A DNA stretch of 64,000 nucleotides from NCBI GenBank assembly GCA_964528595.1, contig CAZGTM010000001.1, positions 159,819 to 223,818 on the forward strand. The letters are read 5' to 3'. The notes below the pieces were generated by a model, which worked only from the letters and a program-made list of their open reading frames with translations, had not been told where the DNA came from and searched no databases. Below, one piece after another: positions 42,901-51,176 of this stretch; position 1 is the stretch's first letter; every line of letters begins with the position of its first letter. The position numbers and the translations under genes are program-made. The stretch is from CAYFKJ01 sp964528595 (GTDB taxonomy: Bacteria; Pseudomonadota; Alphaproteobacteria; UBA2966).

Positions 42901-43443
42901 GTCGAGATATTCTTGAATGCTGGCCGGGTTGAGCACCGGGATCATGGCCGACATGAAGGCATGTTCGCTCTGGTGCGCGATGGTCGAGGACTTGGCGCCG
43001 TGATCGTCGCCGGCCAGGGCCAGAACGCCGCCATGGGGCGAGGTACCGGCCGAGTTGGCGTGCTTGAAGACGTCGCCGCAGCGGTCGACGCCGGGTCCCT
43101 TGCCGTACCAGATACCGAAGACGCCGTCATACTCGGCCCCGGGAAACAAGCCAATTTGCTGGGAACCCCAAATTGCCGAGGCCGCCAGGTCCTCGTTGAC
43201 GCCGGGCTGAAATTTGATGTCGTTGCGGTCGAGGAAAGGCTGGGCGCGCCACAGGGCCTGATCGTAGCCGCCGAGCGGCGAGCCGCGATAGCCGGAAATG
43301 AACCCGCCCGTCTTCAGGCCAGCGGCCATGTCCCGCTGCTTTTGCATGATCGGGAGGCGCACCAGGGCCTGGACGCCGTTGACGAAGACCCGGCCCTTTT
43401 CCAGAGTGTACTTGTCGTCGAGGGATACGGCAGCCAACGACAT
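39958..43443 (-). CDS. Indolepyruvate ferredoxin oxidoreductase, fused subunits
   Basis: An 1161-residue 2-oxoacid oxidoreductase in which the alpha (IorA-like) and gamma (IorB-like) parts are fused; it converts indolepyruvate or aryl pyruvates to acyl-CoA with ferredoxin. The N-terminal transketolase-like region (SGYRGSPLGGYDQALWRAQP) leads to the thiamine-diphosphate region near residues 430-560. Ferredoxin-like Cys motifs are at about 640-690 (CEGCGDCSVKANC, CVEGFCPS), and the gamma domain starts at GVGGTGVVTVGALLG. ATG at 43441-43443 is used: GGAGTGAGG is directly upstream. It serves in aromatic amino acid degradation. An inverted repeat lies just before it. Confidence 0.93.
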   Translation of the reverse strand: MSLAAVSLDDKYTLEKGRVFVNGVQALVRLPIMQKQRDMAAGLKTGGFISGYRGSPLGGYDQALWRAQPFLDRNDIKFQPGVNEDLAASAIWGSQQIGLFPGAEYDGVFGIWYGKGPGVDRCGDVFKHANSAGTSPHGGVLALAGDDHGAKSSTIAHQSEHAFMSAMIPVLNPASIQEYLDLGLLGIAMSRYSSCWVAFKTITETVESSVSVSIDPERLKIITPDDFAMPEGGLGIRWPDHPLEQEKRLQEHKLYAVLAFARANKLDRIVIDSPKPRFGIMATGKAYGDVRQALLDLGIDDNKAKEIGLRVYKVGMSWPLEREGARNFAEGLEEVLVVEEKRAFIENQLKEQLYNWKESVRPRVIGKFDLENNWILPANGELSPARIARVIADRIANFHTSPEIAERLAFLESKERSLSADQAKVARLPYFCSGCPHNTSTKVPDGSFAMAGIGCHYMAVWMNRSTLTSTHMGAEGTPWIGMAPFMSTKHMFQNLGDGTYYHSGYMAIRASVAAKSNITYKILFNDAVAMTGGQPHDGDITVPEIAWQVYGEGVKKIVIVTDEPHKYPAGLHLPPGITIHHRKKLDVIQRELRDMAGTTVMIYDQTCAAEKRRRRKRGKFPDPAKRAFINDAVCEGCGDCSVKANCLSIEPLETEFGRKRVINQSSCNKDYSCVEGFCPSFVTVHGGNVRKPKPQTAAASGAGPMTDLPDPERPASAEPYNMLVTGVGGTGVVTVGALLGMAAHLEGKGCSVLDMTGLAQKGGAVITHVRISDEPEDIHAVRLGAGSADAVLGCDMVVAASFDALAKMQKGGTRAVINSHETPTASFTLDNSAQFDGDQLKDLITEQTGGNLTDFVDATKLATALIGDSIATNLFVLGYAYQRGMLPLSGEAIEKAIELNGVAVETSLDTFRWGRTAAYDIKAVEKAAAPTLPPVEELPVAPTLDDLVARRADELTAYQDAAYAERYRAFVTNVAAVEQEKGKGLTGLAETVARYYFKLLAIKDEYEVARLYSDPAFMEKIRTQFEGDYKLRFHLAPPLMTRPNPETGQMEKKEYGPWMMSAFKLLAGLKGLRGGALDVFGRTAERRMERALIGEYETVITELLAGLDTENHGIAVRIAAIPDEIRGFGHVKAQNVEEAKARQAELLEAFRNPTASASAAE

Positions 43444-43474
43444 TATCCTCACTCCCATATGCTGGATGACGGTC

Positions 43475-43511
43475 TTGCAAAATAGGTAACCTATACTGAC
43501 CTATTTTGCAA
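43475..43511. promoter_or_regulatory. Perfect 13-base inverted repeat upstream of indolepyruvate oxidoreductase
   Basis: TTGCAAAATAGGT (43475-43487) and ACCTATTTTGCAA (43499-43511) are exact reverse complements separated by 11 bases. It lies 32-68 bases upstream of the oxidoreductase start and about 47 bases past the stop of the sigma-54 regulator, both on the minus strand. Symmetry and position point to an operator for a dimeric regulator. A terminator role for the upstream gene is less likely, because the stem is AT-rich and lacks a T-tail. The regulator is unknown. Confidence 0.6.
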
Positions 43512-43557
43512 TCAGGTGGTCGTTCAATCCTACGTGAAAAGAACTAGGGCCGCACCG

Positions 43558-44988
43558 TCAATCGTCCACGCTGAGGTCGTCCAGACCGTATTCCCGCACT
43601 TTGCGGTAGAGCGTCGAGCGGCCGATGCCCAACTGCCGGGCGGCTTCCGACATCTGTCCGCTGCAGCGTTCGAGGCCCAGCCGAATGGCCTCTTTTTCGA
43701 CCTCCTTGAGGGACACGCTGCGGCCGTCATCGGCCTCCGTCAGGATCGCACCGGAGGCCAGTTGTTCGGCGCTTGCCTCGCCGGTATCGGGTGTCGGGAT
43801 CATGCCCTGGGCCTGGGCGATCTGCGGGAAATCGTTGATCGTCAGGATTTCACCGTCGCACAGCACGACCGCCCGGAAAATTGTATTTTCGATTTGCCGT
43901 ACATTACCCGGCCATTCGTAGTTCATCAGCATCTGCAGGGCGTCGTCCTCGATGCTGCGGACGGTTTTGTCCTCCGATGCCGAATAGGTGGAAATAAACC
44001 GTTCGACCAGGGCCGGCACGTCCTCGTTGCGGTGGCGCAACGGCGGAATGTGGATCGGGAAGACGTTCAGGCGGTAGTAGAGATCTTCGCGGAATGAACC
44101 CTCCGCCACCAGATTGGCCAGGTCCCGGTTGGTCGCCGAAATCACCCGGACGTCGACTTTGACGGTTTTTTTGGAACCGATCGGATCGACCTCGCCCTCC
44201 TGCAGGACGCGAAGCAACTTGACCTGAAGGTCGGATCGCAGTTCGCCGATTTCGTCGAGGAACAACGTGCCGCCGTCGGCCTCCTAGAATTTTCCCATGT
44301 GACGCTGATCGGCCCCGGTGAAAGCGCCTTTTTCGTGGCCGAACAAGATGCTCTCGACCAAATTCTCCGGGATGGCGCCGCAGTTCACGGTGACGAACGC
44401 CCGGCCGGCGCGGTCGCCGACACCCTGGATGGCGCGGGCGATGAGTTCCTTGCCGACGCCGCTTTCGCCTTCAACGAGGATGGGAATATTGGAATCGGCC
44501 GCCCGCTGCGCCAGGTCGAGGGCGCGGCGCATCGCCGGGCCGCGGCCGATAATATCCTCGAAACTCAACGTGCCGTCGGCGCGCCGGGTCAGACGCGAGA
44601 CCTCCCCGCTCAGGGCAGAAATCTTCAGGACGTTTTCGATCGATACCTGCATACGTTCGGGGCTTGCCGGTTTGACGACGAAGTCGACCGCACCCGCCCG
44701 CATGACCCGAACCACCGTTTCGACGCCGCCCTTCATCGTCAACACGATGATCGGCAACGTCGGCCGTGTCGGATGTACCCGCTCCAAGACCTCGAAGCCG
44801 TCGATTTCCGGCATCACAAGATCCAGCACCACGAGGTCGATGGGCTCCGGTTCCGGACCCATCAGAATATCCAGCGCTTCATTGCCGCCGTGGGCCGTCA
44901 GCACACGGTAGCCCAGCGTCTCCACCACCGTTTTCAGGTAGCGAAGCTGGGCCGGGTCGTCCTCGACAATGAGGATGGTTTGCGCCAT
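43558..44988 (-). pseudogene. NtrC-type sigma-54 response regulator interrupted by in-frame TAG
   Basis: A 477-codon reading frame for a sigma-54 activator broken by one stop. Codons 1-234 hold a receiver domain (phospho-Asp in LVVLDLVMPEIDG; TMKG; VKPAS), the start of the AAA+ domain with Walker A GESGVGKE, and the sigma-54 contact loop GAFTGA, ending QRHMGKF. TAG (44284-44286) follows and the same frame continues EADGGTLFLDEIGEL (Walker B), the rest of the AAA+ domain and a Fis-type helix-turn-helix (SEAARQLGIGRSTLYRKV). Homologues have Glu or Gln at the TAG position, so a single base change (GAG or CAG to TAG) explains it. It may be a recent pseudogene, a sequencing error or a readthrough case. 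Confidence 0.9.
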
Positions 44989-45248
44989 GGCGGAACCTCA
45001 TAATGGGGCTACTTGTCATGAAATTATGTGCCACCATAAACCAAATTCCTTGATTGTGTCATTCCGAAACACATAAACAACGCCATCATTCATTAAATCT
45101 TGTCCCAAAACGAACCCGCACAACCGATCCCACGACTGATTTACGGAAATCAGGGATGATTTATTTTTAACCAGGGACTATTGTTGCGCCGCCCGATTGG
45201 GCGCCCGCACAAACGCCTTTCAAATTCGGGGATGGAGTTCGCCACCCA

Positions 45249-46229
45249 ATGACGATCCTGGTTACCGGGGCTGCCGGATTCATCGGTTCCCACGTTTGTA
45301 TTAAGCTTTTGGAGCGAGGTGAAAGCGTCCTCGGCGTCGACAATCTCAACGACTACTACGATGTGACCCTCAAGGAAGCGCGGCTTGGTCGGATCAAGGA
45401 TCATCCGAACTTTCGTTTCGCCAAAATCAACATCGCCGACCGCGAAGGATTGTCGCAGGCCATTGAGGACGCCGGCGGCATCCGCCGGGCGGTTCATCTC
45501 GCGGCCCAGGCCGGCGTGCGTTACTCGCTGGTCAATCCTTTCGCTTATGTCGAAACCAATGTCATGGGGCACACGGTCATTCTCGAAGCCTGCCGCCATG
45601 CTCCTGACTTCGAACACCTGGTTTACGCCAGTTCAAGCTCGGTCTACGGCGGCAACAAGGACCTGCCGTTCTCGGTCGACGACCGCGTCGACAATCCCGT
45701 TTCGATGTACGCGGCGACCAAGAAATCCGATGAACTGATCAGCCACTGTTACAGCCACCTGTTCCGCGTGCCGGCAACGGGTCTTCGCTTTTTCACCGTA
45801 TATGGTCCCTGGGGCCGTCCCGACATGGCGCTGTGGATTTTCACCAAAGCGATTTATGCCGGGGAGCCGATCCCGATCTTCAACAACGGCGACATGCGCC
45901 GAGATTTCACCTACATCGACGATATCGTGGACGGGACGATCCGGGCCCTCGACAACCCGCCGGCGGACGACGGCGAGGCGCCGCCGCATCGGGTGTTCAA
46001 TATCGGCAATCACCGCTCGGAGGAGTTGATGCGGCTGGTTGAAATCCTGGAACAGGCGACGGGAAAGAAGGCGGAAAGGGAGTTCCTGCCCATGCAGCCG
46101 GGCGACGTTCAGGAGACCTACGCCGATATCACGCCGATCCAGGAGCAGCTCGGCTTTCAGCCGCGCATGTCGATCGAGCAAGGCGTACCGGCTTTCGTCG
46201 AGTGGTATCGCGACTACCACGGCATCTAG
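45249..46229 (+). CDS. NAD-dependent epimerase (UDP-glucuronate 4-epimerase-like)
   Basis: A 326-residue extended short-chain dehydrogenase. The NAD-binding GAAGFIGSH is at residues 7-15, the catalytic pattern is YAATKK with the preceding YASSSSVYG, and the sequence LNDYYDVTLKEARL matches the UDP-glucuronate 4-epimerase group, which makes UDP-galacturonate for surface polysaccharides. The late GPWGRPDMALWIFTKAI and FNNGDMRRDFTYIDDIV are also typical. It stands alone after an AT-rich gap of 260 bases, without other sugar genes nearby. Confidence 0.92.
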   Translation: MTILVTGAAGFIGSHVCIKLLERGESVLGVDNLNDYYDVTLKEARLGRIKDHPNFRFAKINIADREGLSQAIEDAGGIRRAVHLAAQAGVRYSLVNPFAYVETNVMGHTVILEACRHAPDFEHLVYASSSSVYGGNKDLPFSVDDRVDNPVSMYAATKKSDELISHCYSHLFRVPATGLRFFTVYGPWGRPDMALWIFTKAIYAGEPIPIFNNGDMRRDFTYIDDIVDGTIRALDNPPADDGEAPPHRVFNIGNHRSEELMRLVEILEQATGKKAEREFLPMQPGDVQETYADITPIQEQLGFQPRMSIEQGVPAFVEWYRDYHGI

Positions 46230-46242
46230 CGGCGTAGGAAAT

Positions 46243-46725
46243 ATGGCCCTACCTCCTCCCATCAACCTCGAGACCGCCAAGCGTTTCGCCTCGGCGGTTC
46301 CCCATATGTCCGAACTGGGTATGGAGATCACCGAAGCCGCTCCCTTCGAGGGCGTCATGCGTCTGCCTTTCCGCGACGACCTGGTCGGCAATCCCGATAC
46401 CGGGGTATTGCACGGCGGCGTCATTACCACGCTGATCGACTCCATCGCGGGCTTTGCCGTGTTCGCCAGCCTGGACGAAATGAGACCCATCGCGACGCTG
46501 GATTTGCGCATCGACTACCTCAAGCCGGCGACCGCCGGCGAGGACCTGTTCGCTTATGCCCATTGCTACAAGGTTACGCGGACGATCGCTTTCGTGCGCG
46601 CCGTGGCATATCACCGGGACCGCGATGATCCGATCGCCAACACGGTCGCCACCTTCATGCTGGGGACGCCCGGCGATTTCGGTGTTTCCTCCAGCCAGGG
46701 CGATGGCAAGGGACCGGCGACGTGA
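46243..46725 (+). CDS. PaaI-family thioesterase 1
   Basis: A 160-residue hot-dog thioesterase of the PaaI (4HBT) family, hydrolysing acyl- or aryl-CoA. Diagnostic segments are NPDTGVLHGGVITTLIDSIAGFA and IATLDLRIDYLKPATAGEDL. ATG at 46243-46245 follows TAGGAA and begins at the right distance from the HGG motif. Its stop overlaps the GTG start of a second, related gene, so the pair may form a heteromeric enzyme. Confidence 0.88.
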   Translation: MALPPPINLETAKRFASAVPHMSELGMEITEAAPFEGVMRLPFRDDLVGNPDTGVLHGGVITTLIDSIAGFAVFASLDEMRPIATLDLRIDYLKPATAGEDLFAYAHCYKVTRTIAFVRAVAYHRDRDDPIANTVATFMLGTPGDFGVSSSQGDGKGPAT

Positions 46726-47153
46726 GCCTCATTGACGCCATCAAGGCCGCCAAGCAGGCGGATGATCCAAACCGCCTGGTCGATTCATATCCCTATGGCA
46801 AGTACCTCGGCCTGGAAGCGGTAAAATCGGAGGAGGGGCTGGTCTGCCACTTGCCGTTCGACGCCAAGCTGATCGGCAATCCCCTGCTTCCGGCTTTGCA
46901 CGGCGGCGTGGTCGGCGCCCTGCTGGAAAATGCCGCATTGCTGTCGCTGATGTGGGAATTGGATCTCGAAACGCTGCCCAAGACCATCAACATGTCGGTG
47001 GACTATCTGCGCTCCGCCAAACCGGTGGATTCCTATGCCCTGGGATTAATCGCCAAGCCCGGGCGGCGGGTTGCCAACGTCCGGGTCGAGGCGTGGCAGG
47101 GAAACCGGGCCAAGCCGATTGCCGCGGCCCACGGAAATTTTCTGCTGAAGTAG
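46722..47153 (+). CDS. PaaI-family thioesterase 2
   Basis: A 143-residue hot-dog protein related to the gene just before it. It has the HGG loop in LLPALHGGVVGALLENAALL and the strand INMSVDYLRSAKPVDSYALG. GTG (46722-46724) overlaps the TGA of the first gene. In place of the catalytic acid position seen as DS in the first copy, it has EN, so the two may share or divide the active site. Acts in the cytoplasm. Substrate unknown. Confidence 0.86.
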   Translation: MSLIDAIKAAKQADDPNRLVDSYPYGKYLGLEAVKSEEGLVCHLPFDAKLIGNPLLPALHGGVVGALLENAALLSLMWELDLETLPKTINMSVDYLRSAKPVDSYALGLIAKPGRRVANVRVEAWQGNRAKPIAAAHGNFLLK

Positions 47154-47238
47154 GCCGAATGCCGTTTGGCGATACCCGCCGTCAAACCCATATTGAAAGC
47201 ACGCCCGCTCCCATCACATCTCACGGAGTCTTTTGACG

Positions 47239-49041
47239 ATGACCGATGCCGCCCACCAATCCGATCTCGGCAACCTGCCCGGCTGGGATCTGACCGACCT
47301 CTATCCAGGTGTCGAGTCGAAAGAACTGGCGGAAGACCTGGAACGCACCGCCGGAGCGGCGCGCGATTTCAAGACCGAGCATGCCGGCAAGCTTTCGGAT
47401 ATGGCGGGGGGTGAACTGGCCGCGGCCGTGACCGCGTATGAGGATATGCAGGAAACGCTGGGCCGGATCGGCAGTTTCGCCTTCCTCACCTATGCCACGG
47501 ATATGAGCTCACCCGAGGTCAGCCGGTTCTTCCAGAACATGCAGGAGCAGCTGAACGAAATCACCACGGACCTGTTGTTTTTCACCCTCGAAATCAACCG
47601 CATCGAGGATGACCTGCTAGCGGAGAAGTTCGAACAATCACCGGATCTTGCCCACTACCGCCCGTGGATCCGCGACGTCAGATCGTTTCGCGACCACCAG
47701 CTCGGCGATGACTTGGAGCGTCTGCTGCACGAGAAGGAAGTGTCGGGCCGGGCGGCCTGGATCCGCCTGTTCGATGAAACCATGACGGACCTGCGCTTTC
47801 CCATCGACGGCAAGGACATGTCGTCTGAGGAGGCCCTGCATCTGTTGTCCGGCAAGGATGGGGATATGCGGCGCCAGGCCGCCGAAAGTCTGGGGGCCGT
47901 ATTCAGCGACAATATCCGTCTCTTCGCGCTCGTCACCAATACGTTGGCCAAGGACAAGGATGTCGAGGACCGCTGGCGCTCGTTTGCCGACCCGGCTGAT
48001 TCGCGCCACTTGGCCAACCAGGTGGAGGGTGAAGTGGTCGACGCCTTGTCGGCTGCCGTGAAGGACGCCTATCCGGCGATGTCGCACCGCTACTACGCCA
48101 TGAAGGCGCGCTGGCTTGGCGGGGAAAAACTGGACTACTGGGATCGCAATGCGCCGCTGCCTGAGGATGACGACAGCGTCGTCGCCTGGCCGGAAGCGGT
48201 CAGCACGGTGCTCGACGCCTACCGTTCGTTCTCGCCCGAATTGGCCGACCTGGGAAAGAAATTCTTCGACAACGACTGGATCGACGTACCCGTGCGTCCG
48301 GGCAAGTCACCCGGCGCCTTCGCCCATCCCACCGTGCCGGGCGCTCATCCCTATCTCATGCTGAATTACCAGGGCAAAGCGCGGGACGTCATGACGCTGG
48401 CCCACGAACTCGGCCACGGCGTGCATCAGCTGCTGGCGGGCGGGCAGGGCGCCTTGATGGCCGACACGCCGCTGACCCTGGCGGAGACCGCCAGCGTGTT
48501 CGGCGAGCAACTGACCTTTCGGGCCATGCTGGCAGCGGTGGGTGACCCCGGCCGCCGCCGCATCATGCTGGCCAACAAGGTCGAGGACATGCTCAACACG
48601 GTGGTGCGCCAGATCGCCTTCTATGAATTCGAGCGTCGCGTTCACGCCGAGCGCAAGTCGGGCGAAATTACGCCGGACCGGCTGGGTGAAATCTGGATCG
48701 ACATTCAAAAAGAGAGCCTCGGTCCGAGCCTGCGCTTTGACGACAACTACCGTCATTTCTGGTGCTATATCCCGCACTTCATCCATTCGCCGTTCTATGT
48801 TTACGCCTACGCCTTCGGCGATTGTCTGGTGAACTCGCTTTACGCTGTTTACCTAGATGCGGAAAGCGGCTTTCAGGACAAGTATTTCGAGATGTTGAAG
48901 GCCGGCGGCACCTTGCGGCACAAGGAGTTGTTGGCGCCGTTCGGCCTGGACGCTTCCGACCCTGAGTTTTGGGGCCGCGGACTTGCCGTCATCAGCGATT
49001 TGATAGATGAACTGGCCGCCGCCGACGAGGAAGTGGGATAA
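47239..49041 (+). CDS. pepF: Oligoendopeptidase F (M3B metallopeptidase)
   Basis: A 600-residue cytoplasmic zinc peptidase that cleaves short peptides. Zinc motif HELGHGVHQ lies near residue 390 (HExGH type) and the third ligand Glu in LAETASVFGEQ about 30 residues later. The N-terminal oligopeptidase domain has DMSSEEALHLLSG and the C-terminal RFDDNYRHFWCYIPHFIHSPF segment. ATG at 47239 is chosen for spacing from GGAG; TTG six bases earlier is in the same frame. The ABC1/UbiB kinase gene follows after 6 bases. Confidence 0.93.
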   Translation: MTDAAHQSDLGNLPGWDLTDLYPGVESKELAEDLERTAGAARDFKTEHAGKLSDMAGGELAAAVTAYEDMQETLGRIGSFAFLTYATDMSSPEVSRFFQNMQEQLNEITTDLLFFTLEINRIEDDLLAEKFEQSPDLAHYRPWIRDVRSFRDHQLGDDLERLLHEKEVSGRAAWIRLFDETMTDLRFPIDGKDMSSEEALHLLSGKDGDMRRQAAESLGAVFSDNIRLFALVTNTLAKDKDVEDRWRSFADPADSRHLANQVEGEVVDALSAAVKDAYPAMSHRYYAMKARWLGGEKLDYWDRNAPLPEDDDSVVAWPEAVSTVLDAYRSFSPELADLGKKFFDNDWIDVPVRPGKSPGAFAHPTVPGAHPYLMLNYQGKARDVMTLAHELGHGVHQLLAGGQGALMADTPLTLAETASVFGEQLTFRAMLAAVGDPGRRRIMLANKVEDMLNTVVRQIAFYEFERRVHAERKSGEITPDRLGEIWIDIQKESLGPSLRFDDNYRHFWCYIPHFIHSPFYVYAYAFGDCLVNSLYAVYLDAESGFQDKYFEMLKAGGTLRHKELLAPFGLDASDPEFWGRGLAVISDLIDELAAADEEVG

Positions 49042-49047
49042 CGGGCC

Positions 49048-50394
49048 ATGGCCCGGCGCGACGACGACAGTCTGACGGGGCGCGTCCGTCGCTACGCGCG
49101 CGTTTCCAGCAAGGTCGGCGGCCTGGCCGCACGGCTTGCCGGGGAACGGGTGCTGGGCCTGCCGCTCGACCGGACCAAACATGCGGCGGATCTCAGAGAG
49201 GCGTTGGGCGGCCTGAAGGGACCGCTGATGAAGGTGGCGCAGATCATGTCCACCATCCCCGAAGCCCTGCCGGATGAGTATGTCGCTGAACTGACTCAGC
49301 TTCAGGCCAACGCGCCGGCCATGGGGTGGCCGTTCGTCAAACGCCGCATGGCGTCGGAGCTGGGACCCGATTGGCAATCCCGCTTCGACAGTTTCGAGCA
49401 TGAAGCCCAGGCGGCCGCCTCGCTCGGCCAGGTCCATCGTGCGACGGGCTATGACGGTAAGTCGCTGGCCTGCAAGCTGCAGTACCCGGATATGGGCGCC
49501 GCGGTGGAAGCCGACCTCAAACAGCTGAAACTGATCTTCGCCATCTACGCACGCTACGACCCGTCCATCGACACCACCCACGTTCATGCCGAAATCGCCG
49601 ACCGCCTGCGTGAGGAACTGGATTACCACCTTGAGGCCCGGCACATGCGGCTCTACCGTGAGCTGTTGGCGGGCGAAAGCGACGTTCACGTGCCTGAACC
49701 GCTCGATGAATTATCGACCGACCGTCTGCTGACCATGGACTGGGTCGACGGCCGGCCGATGATGGACTTCCGCGAGGCCGACCAGGAAACCAGAAACAAG
49801 CTGGCCATGAACATGTTCCGGGCCTGGTATGTGCCCTTCTACAACGGCGGCGTCATCCACGCGGACCCCCATCTCGGGAACTATTCGGTCCGTGAGGACC
49901 TCTCCATCAATCTCCTCGATTTTGGTTGCGTGCGCAGCTTCAGGCCGCCGTTCATCGGCGGCGTCATCGATTTGTACCGGGCGCTGGAAACCGATGACCG
50001 CGACCTTGCCGTTCATGCCTACGAGACATGGGGGTTTACCGGCTTGTCTGCCGATGTCATCGATACCTTGAATCTTTGGGCCGAGTTCGTTTATGCCCCG
50101 CTGCTGGAAGACCGGCCCCGTCGTATCCAGGAGTTCGAAAGCGGCGGCGTCTACGGACGCGAGGTTGCCGGTGAGGTTGCCCGCCGTCTAAGGGAGCAGG
50201 GCGGGGTTACGCCGCCGCGCGAATTCGTCTTCATGGACCGCGCCGCCATCGGCCTGGGCGGCGTATTTCTGCACCTGAAGGCCGAAATCAACTGGCATCG
50301 GCTGTTTCATGAATTGATCGCCGGCTTTGACGCCAAAAAGCTGGCGGCTCGGCAAAAGAGGGTTTTCGGCAAGGCGAATGTGCCCCTGCCGTAG
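49048..50394 (+). CDS. ABC1/AarF/UbiB-family kinase-like protein
   Basis: A 448-residue atypical kinase of the ABC1/UbiB family. The KxGQ-like Ala/Gly-rich N-terminal loop reads LMKVAQIMST, the ATP-binding region contains AAASLGQVHRA and LACKLQYP, and the catalytic/metal sites appear as HADPHLGNYSV and LLDFGCVR. Family members support ubiquinone synthesis or lipid homeostasis. The protein is shorter than UbiB (about 545) and lacks its C-terminal membrane helices. It is 6 bases after pepF, so the two are likely co-transcribed. A bidirectional hairpin follows. Confidence 0.92.
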   Translation: MARRDDDSLTGRVRRYARVSSKVGGLAARLAGERVLGLPLDRTKHAADLREALGGLKGPLMKVAQIMSTIPEALPDEYVAELTQLQANAPAMGWPFVKRRMASELGPDWQSRFDSFEHEAQAAASLGQVHRATGYDGKSLACKLQYPDMGAAVEADLKQLKLIFAIYARYDPSIDTTHVHAEIADRLREELDYHLEARHMRLYRELLAGESDVHVPEPLDELSTDRLLTMDWVDGRPMMDFREADQETRNKLAMNMFRAWYVPFYNGGVIHADPHLGNYSVREDLSINLLDFGCVRSFRPPFIGGVIDLYRALETDDRDLAVHAYETWGFTGLSADVIDTLNLWAEFVYAPLLEDRPRRIQEFESGGVYGREVAGEVARRLREQGGVTPPREFVFMDRAAIGLGGVFLHLKAEINWHRLFHELIAGFDAKKLAARQKRVFGKANVPLP

Positions 50395-50430
50395 CCGGCT
50401 TTGTTTGCAAAAATTGTCTGAAACGCGAAA

Positions 50431-50459
50431 CGGCCGCTCCGTTATGGGAGCGGCCGCTT
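50431..50459. terminator. Strong hairpin between ABC1 kinase and YdcH genes
   Basis: A 10-base perfect GC-rich stem (CGGCCGCTCC at 50431-50440, GGAGCGGCCG at 50447-50456) with a 6-base loop, followed by CTTT on the plus strand. It sits between convergent genes and can serve both. Confidence 0.75.
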
Positions 50460-50464
50460 TGCAT

Positions 50465-50632
50465 TCAATGAGTTTCGAGTTCGTGTATTTGGTCTTTTAA
50501 TCTGAGTTTCTGCCGTTTCAGCTCGTTTATCAGGTTGTCGTCCGGGTGAGGCCTTTGGTTTTCTTCGTGAATTGCTTGTTTCAGTGCACTACGTTTCTCG
50601 GCCAAAGCCTCAATCTGAGCCTCGGAGTTCAT
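50465..50632 (-). CDS. YdcH-family (DUF465) small protein
   Basis: A 55-residue coiled-coil protein of the YdcH/DUF465 family: MNSEAQIEALAEKRSALKQA, then a Pro/Asp break (RPHPDD) and a second helix with ELKRQKLRLKDQI. GGAGGGA lies 8 bases before its ATG at 50630-50632. It is convergent with the ABC1 kinase and divergent from a second YdcH-like gene. Function unknown. Confidence 0.88.
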   Translation of the reverse strand: MNSEAQIEALAEKRSALKQAIHEENQRPHPDDNLINELKRQKLRLKDQIHELETH

Positions 50633-50836
50633 GGCAGAATCCCTCCACTATCTGTTTTCGATAAGTTATTTAATCACAAATCCGGGCTCCGAGTCCCGTG
50701 GGAAATGTTCACGATTTGCGTCAAGATGCCGCAAACTCGCGGGTTGATCTTTTTGCATCCTGGAGAGAGGCTGAACGACGACATTTCTGCTATCATCGGC
50801 GCATAGAGGAACCCCGATCCGGAAAGATCATTGATC

Positions 50837-51043
50837 GTGGACGACAAGGACACAGAGGATCTGAGGCGGCAGCTCGAGGAGCTGAGAACCGCCCACCGTG
50901 ATCTGGACGACGCCATCGACGCTCTGCTCGCCACCGGCAAGCGCGATATGGTCCAGATTCAGCGCCTCAAGAAGCAGAAACTGGCGCTTAAAGACAAGAT
51001 AACGAAAATCGAGAACGTCCTGCTGCCCGATATCATCGCCTGA
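50837..51043 (+). CDS. YdcH-family (DUF465) small protein
   Basis: A 68-residue protein of the same family: DDKDTEDLRRQLEELRTAHR, then DLDDAIDALL and QIQRLKKQKLALKDKI. The two helices form an antiparallel coiled coil. GTG at 50837 with GGAAAG 10 bases before it is the best start; TTG six bases earlier is possible. The mirror arrangement with the preceding gene is notable. Function unknown. Confidence 0.88.
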   Translation: MDDKDTEDLRRQLEELRTAHRDLDDAIDALLATGKRDMVQIQRLKKQKLALKDKITKIENVLLPDIIA

Positions 51044-51176
51044 CTTCCGGGCCTTTTTCTTGGAAATTCACGCTCAGCGCACATATCCTTGCGGCGTGGG
51101 CGCGTGTTTAACCGTTATTCGGCCATGTCGCCTTCGTTCTCGGTTCAACCCCAATTGTCGCGGTTAGGGAGCAGGG

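Noticed and set aside
44284..44286. TAG in the sigma-54 regulator as programmed amber recoding
   Set aside because: Many genes here end naturally in TAG (sdhA, pdxY, purE and others), and no special structure was seen after the codon, so general recoding is not supported.
45016..45036. Sigma-54-like promoter (TGGCAC with TTCA on the minus strand) before the sigma-54 regulator
   Set aside because: The -12 GC element is missing (TTCA rather than TTGC), so it is too weak to annotate.
44989..45248. Small gene or RNA in the 260-base AT-rich gap before the epimerase gene
   Set aside because: No frame with a start and ribosome site and no clear stable hairpin; it is taken as a divergent promoter region.
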